From Sialis fuliginosa (taxonomy: Eukaryota > Arthropoda > Insecta > Megaloptera > Sialidae), in contig OY540816.1 of assembly GCA_961205875.1 (NCBI GenBank), positions 15,696,701-15,760,700 on the forward strand: a stretch of DNA of 64,000 bases. The letters are read 5' to 3'. This document shows, piece after piece, positions 61,071-64,000 of the stretch. The first letter of the stretch is position 1, and the number at the start of each line of letters is the position of its first letter. Below the pieces are notes generated by a model. It ran no database searches, was not told the DNA's origin, and saw only the letters and a list, made by a program, of their open reading frames with translations. The position numbers and the translations under genes were made by a program.

Positions 61071-62296
61071 TCTATAACGTTTCATGTCCACCTATCATGG
61101 TATCAATCCGCTTTGACAAAGTTTCAAACCTTATTCGTTCTCAGATATGAATTTTTGGAGTTTCATACAATCAACAGTTGTTTAATATACATATGATCCA
61201 ATTAATACAATTAATTTATTATTATTATACACTGAAAATAGGCAACTATATATTTCAATCGTAGATACAAACCAAAATTTTTATTTTACCTGTATTCGTT
61301 ATTATTTTTCAGTATCATGAGATGGCGCACATAACGAGATTAATTCCAATTTAATTTCAACGTCAATACACACAACGTTCGTGGCAAACTGTTTACCTAT
61401 CTACATTCTACCTTGTTGAACAAATAACTATTTTTTATATATTATATTCTAAAAATAAAATTGGAATCTTCATGAACATTTCTTCGTATGTTACAGTTCT
61501 TATGATTCAAATTAAAATAGTACCTAATCTAATTATTAATAACTTTATAAGATTTAACATTATAATCCGAGGCTCGGTATAGCTGCACCTCTACTCACCC
61601 CTTGTCACCGAAATTTTGATTAACTGTATAATATAAAAAATACAAACCCAATTTACTTTTTTGCATATTTTAAATTTATTTAGAGTAGAAAATTAATGAT
61701 AATCGAAATATCGTTAAAAAAGGCCTTAATTAACCAACCCTACTTTAGAATATTGTGTACTATATCTTAAACGTAAATAGTACATTTAAAAAAACATTAA
61801 CATACGCATCTTGAACTTTTTTCAAATATTTATAATGAATCTTTAAAATGTTCACTGTTATGTTTGTTACAGTATTGATGAAGGAAACAATTTGTATTGA
61901 ATTTGAAAAATATACTTTTTCCGAATCGACTCAGTTTTAGTTAAGACAATAATTAAAAATTTACTTCATTAATTATCACACGTTCTTGGCTCATGTCCAA
62001 AACGTCATTCCTATCCACAAAACAATAAACAGAAATCTATTTCAAAGATGTCTGTTAGTAATTTTATACAGTTGTTGGTAAATTTAAATCAAATTGATCT
62101 AATCATGTTATTCTTAAAACAACGAAAATAAATAAACGAACGAAAGAGTTTCGTTCTAGTTTTTTTTTAATGGATTGATCATTGAATGTTTGATTTCATT
62201 ATTGACATTATAATGATAATATGAACATATAAGTACCTACAGTATATTAATTGGAAAGTAAAAATAATTTAAAATATTTAATTTGTTAGCTAACAA

Positions 62297-62512
62297 GCAA
62301 TTTCAAATGGGGTATCAAGCCTAACTATATGACAGTTCCCATGAAGTGTTTGACAAGTTTGTCTTATGCGCGGTAAGTGAACAGCTATGGTATTAAAACA
62401 ATGGTGATATTATGAAAATTATCTAGCTTGGTCATATTCACCAACTCTGTTATAATATTCCACAACAAATCCAAATATGTTATCGCAAAATTAATACCCC
62501 GTTGAAAGTACA
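62297..62512. mobile_element. TIR element related to the array's 99-bp module
   Basis: TTTCAAATGGGGTAT mirrors ATACCCCGTTGAAAG. Inside, GACAGTTC.C..AAGTGTTTGACAA, a GTAAGTGAACAGC stretch and GGTATTAAAACAATGG align with the module at 43160-43500, with only one copy of the 99-bp repeat. Confidence 0.65.
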
Positions 62513-64000
62513 TTATATTATGCATAGAATTCTTACTAACGTATTTGTATTCAATTGTTTATTTTATTTTATTAAATAATATTTTTTATTTCAAGTATTT
62601 TCTTTAAACTCGTTATTTACTAGAAATTAATAGTTAACCTCGGGCAGAGAACTACGTAGTCATGGTACTGCACACCATCTTAAGTAAAAATATTCTTTTC
62701 ATTGTTTCCATATTTTAATTTATTTAAAAACATTTTGAAAAAAATAACACAATATAAATAAACACACATATCTGAAATTTGTTTTTATAAAATACTAAAT
62801 AAAATTTCGCATATCTTTTGTACTATGCAAAACAACTATATTTAAATATGTCAACGCTGTGATTTTTCATACCGATTCGATTTAGAAACTTTAAAGTCCT
62901 CTTAGCTTTAGTTAATGATCGTTGACTAATGAATCTTTATAATTAACCTACTTTAAAATAGTACGTTTTCATCATTTCAAGTTTTTCTATTCTTATCCTT
63001 TCTTCACAATATTGCACTCTATATATCTATCTTTATTTATTATTTATAATACAGATCGTTTCCTGTAATGATGACATTAATTTTATGGATTAATAATATG
63101 CAAGAATTTAAACATAAATTTTATTTCTTTAGATTTTAAGATTTAAGGCCGCTTTTTACAGATTTGGTAACTTTTACATGTAGCTAGAACCCAATAAATA
63201 GCTTTTCACAGTAACAATTTCAGTAAAGTGAAAAATATTCTATTCTTAAGTGCTGCAAATGTTTTTATTATTTAATTGAATGAAATGAACAAAATAATTA
63301 ATATTTTACAGATTCAAATCAGTTCAAAAAGAACGAATCATTCGTGAATTTCGCATCTCTAATGCACAGAAAACATAAACGTTTTCAGATTTTTTTCCAA
63401 AATTTCTACAAAATTTTGATTAAATAAAAAATCCCTACATACCTACTTCTATATAGCCAGTAGTAGGTATATAGATTTTTTTAAATTTTGGTTTTTTGTT
63501 CGAGATTTTATATTTCACGAGAAATTTGTCCGCTACAGATGTTTTTTAAAAAGATAATTTCGAAGATTGGCTCTCTTGCCACTATTTTGTACAAAAATAA
63601 TAATTTTTTTTTCTATACCTACATAAATATATGTTGAATAAACCCTCTAAAAACAGTTCCCAATCCCTTATTATACTCCCAAAAAATCGTCAAAGTTAGG
63701 CCCTTTTTTCGGCCACTATATAAAATGGTGTTACACCTTAAGACGTGTTTTCAAATCTCGACGTCGCTAGTTGATTTTTTGCGCGCTGTATACACTGTTA
63801 AAAACGTTGTCTTGGGTTCAGTAATCCTTGTTTTATATATTCATTTTTTCTTGAGTATTTTAATAAGTATGTTTTAATAGTACGTCCATAATTTTTTTTA
63901 AATAAGTACTGTTTTGTTCGAAATTTTATCTGCTTTAAGATTTATGTTTTTCCAAATAGCTGATTTTAGCAGCTTTATTCCACACACAGGCATTCTCAAT

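Larger units (their letters stand above)
60597..64000. other. AT-rich end of the window, no gene seen
   Basis: Apart from the tandem duplication at 60780-61070 and the small element at 62297-62512, I see no open frame, RNA gene or conserved SDR block on either strand. A TATATAAAATGG near 63717 might be a TATA box, but nothing downstream in the window supports it. Confidence 0.4.

Overview
Animal nuclear DNA, about 70% or more A+T, with spliced genes and dense short repeats. The repeats suggest an insect, most likely a moth or butterfly: Helitron-like termini with a CCACGCG/CGCGTGG hairpin before CTAG|T, and a CGGCCAAGTGCG-type dispersed repeat. The species cannot be named from sequence alone; the assignment to Lepidoptera is an inference of moderate confidence.

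Two gene families carry the coding content. At the left edge a minus-strand C2H2 zinc-finger gene (425-2302, two exons, 12 intact fingers) has decayed fingers beyond its stop. The rest of the window is a plus-strand cluster of short-chain dehydrogenase/reductase (SDR) genes resembling the membrane-anchored SDR16C / HSD17B11 / epidermal retinol dehydrogenase group. Three copies have complete five-exon structures: B 13571-19387 (306 aa), C 27545-32531 (309 aa), E 57187-60232 (305 aa). Copy A (3870-5608) keeps only exons 4 and 5. Copy D (54142-54406) is a lone exon 5 with a stop. Further debris lies inside intact genes: a dead second exon 2 in intron 1 of E, and exon 1 fragments in intron 1 of B. 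Upstream and 3' flanking blocks are recognisably shared between copies, so the duplication unit was larger than the coding region.

Between copies C and D lies a different structure: four tandem units of 2.5-3.4 kb (40801-52545) plus the start of a fifth. Each has a GC-richer conserved core, polyadenylation-like and splice-acceptor-like signals, and a cassette of roughly 215-bp sub-repeats. Each sub-repeat carries a 48-nt hairpin, 15 in all. No convincing protein is encoded. It looks like a tandemly amplified non-coding or repeat-derived locus, and it is the least explained part of the window. A diverged tandem repeat of about 400 bp (38560-39730) lies beside it.

Most intergenic and intronic space is filled by terminal-inverted-repeat and fold-back elements. 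They include two hAT-like elements with perfect 8-bp target duplications, a TTAA-flanked piggyBac-like element, nested elements, and a 294-bp palindrome built from alternating 22-bp motifs. From 60.6 to 64 kb I see only AT-rich sequence, one tandem duplication and one small inverted-repeat element.
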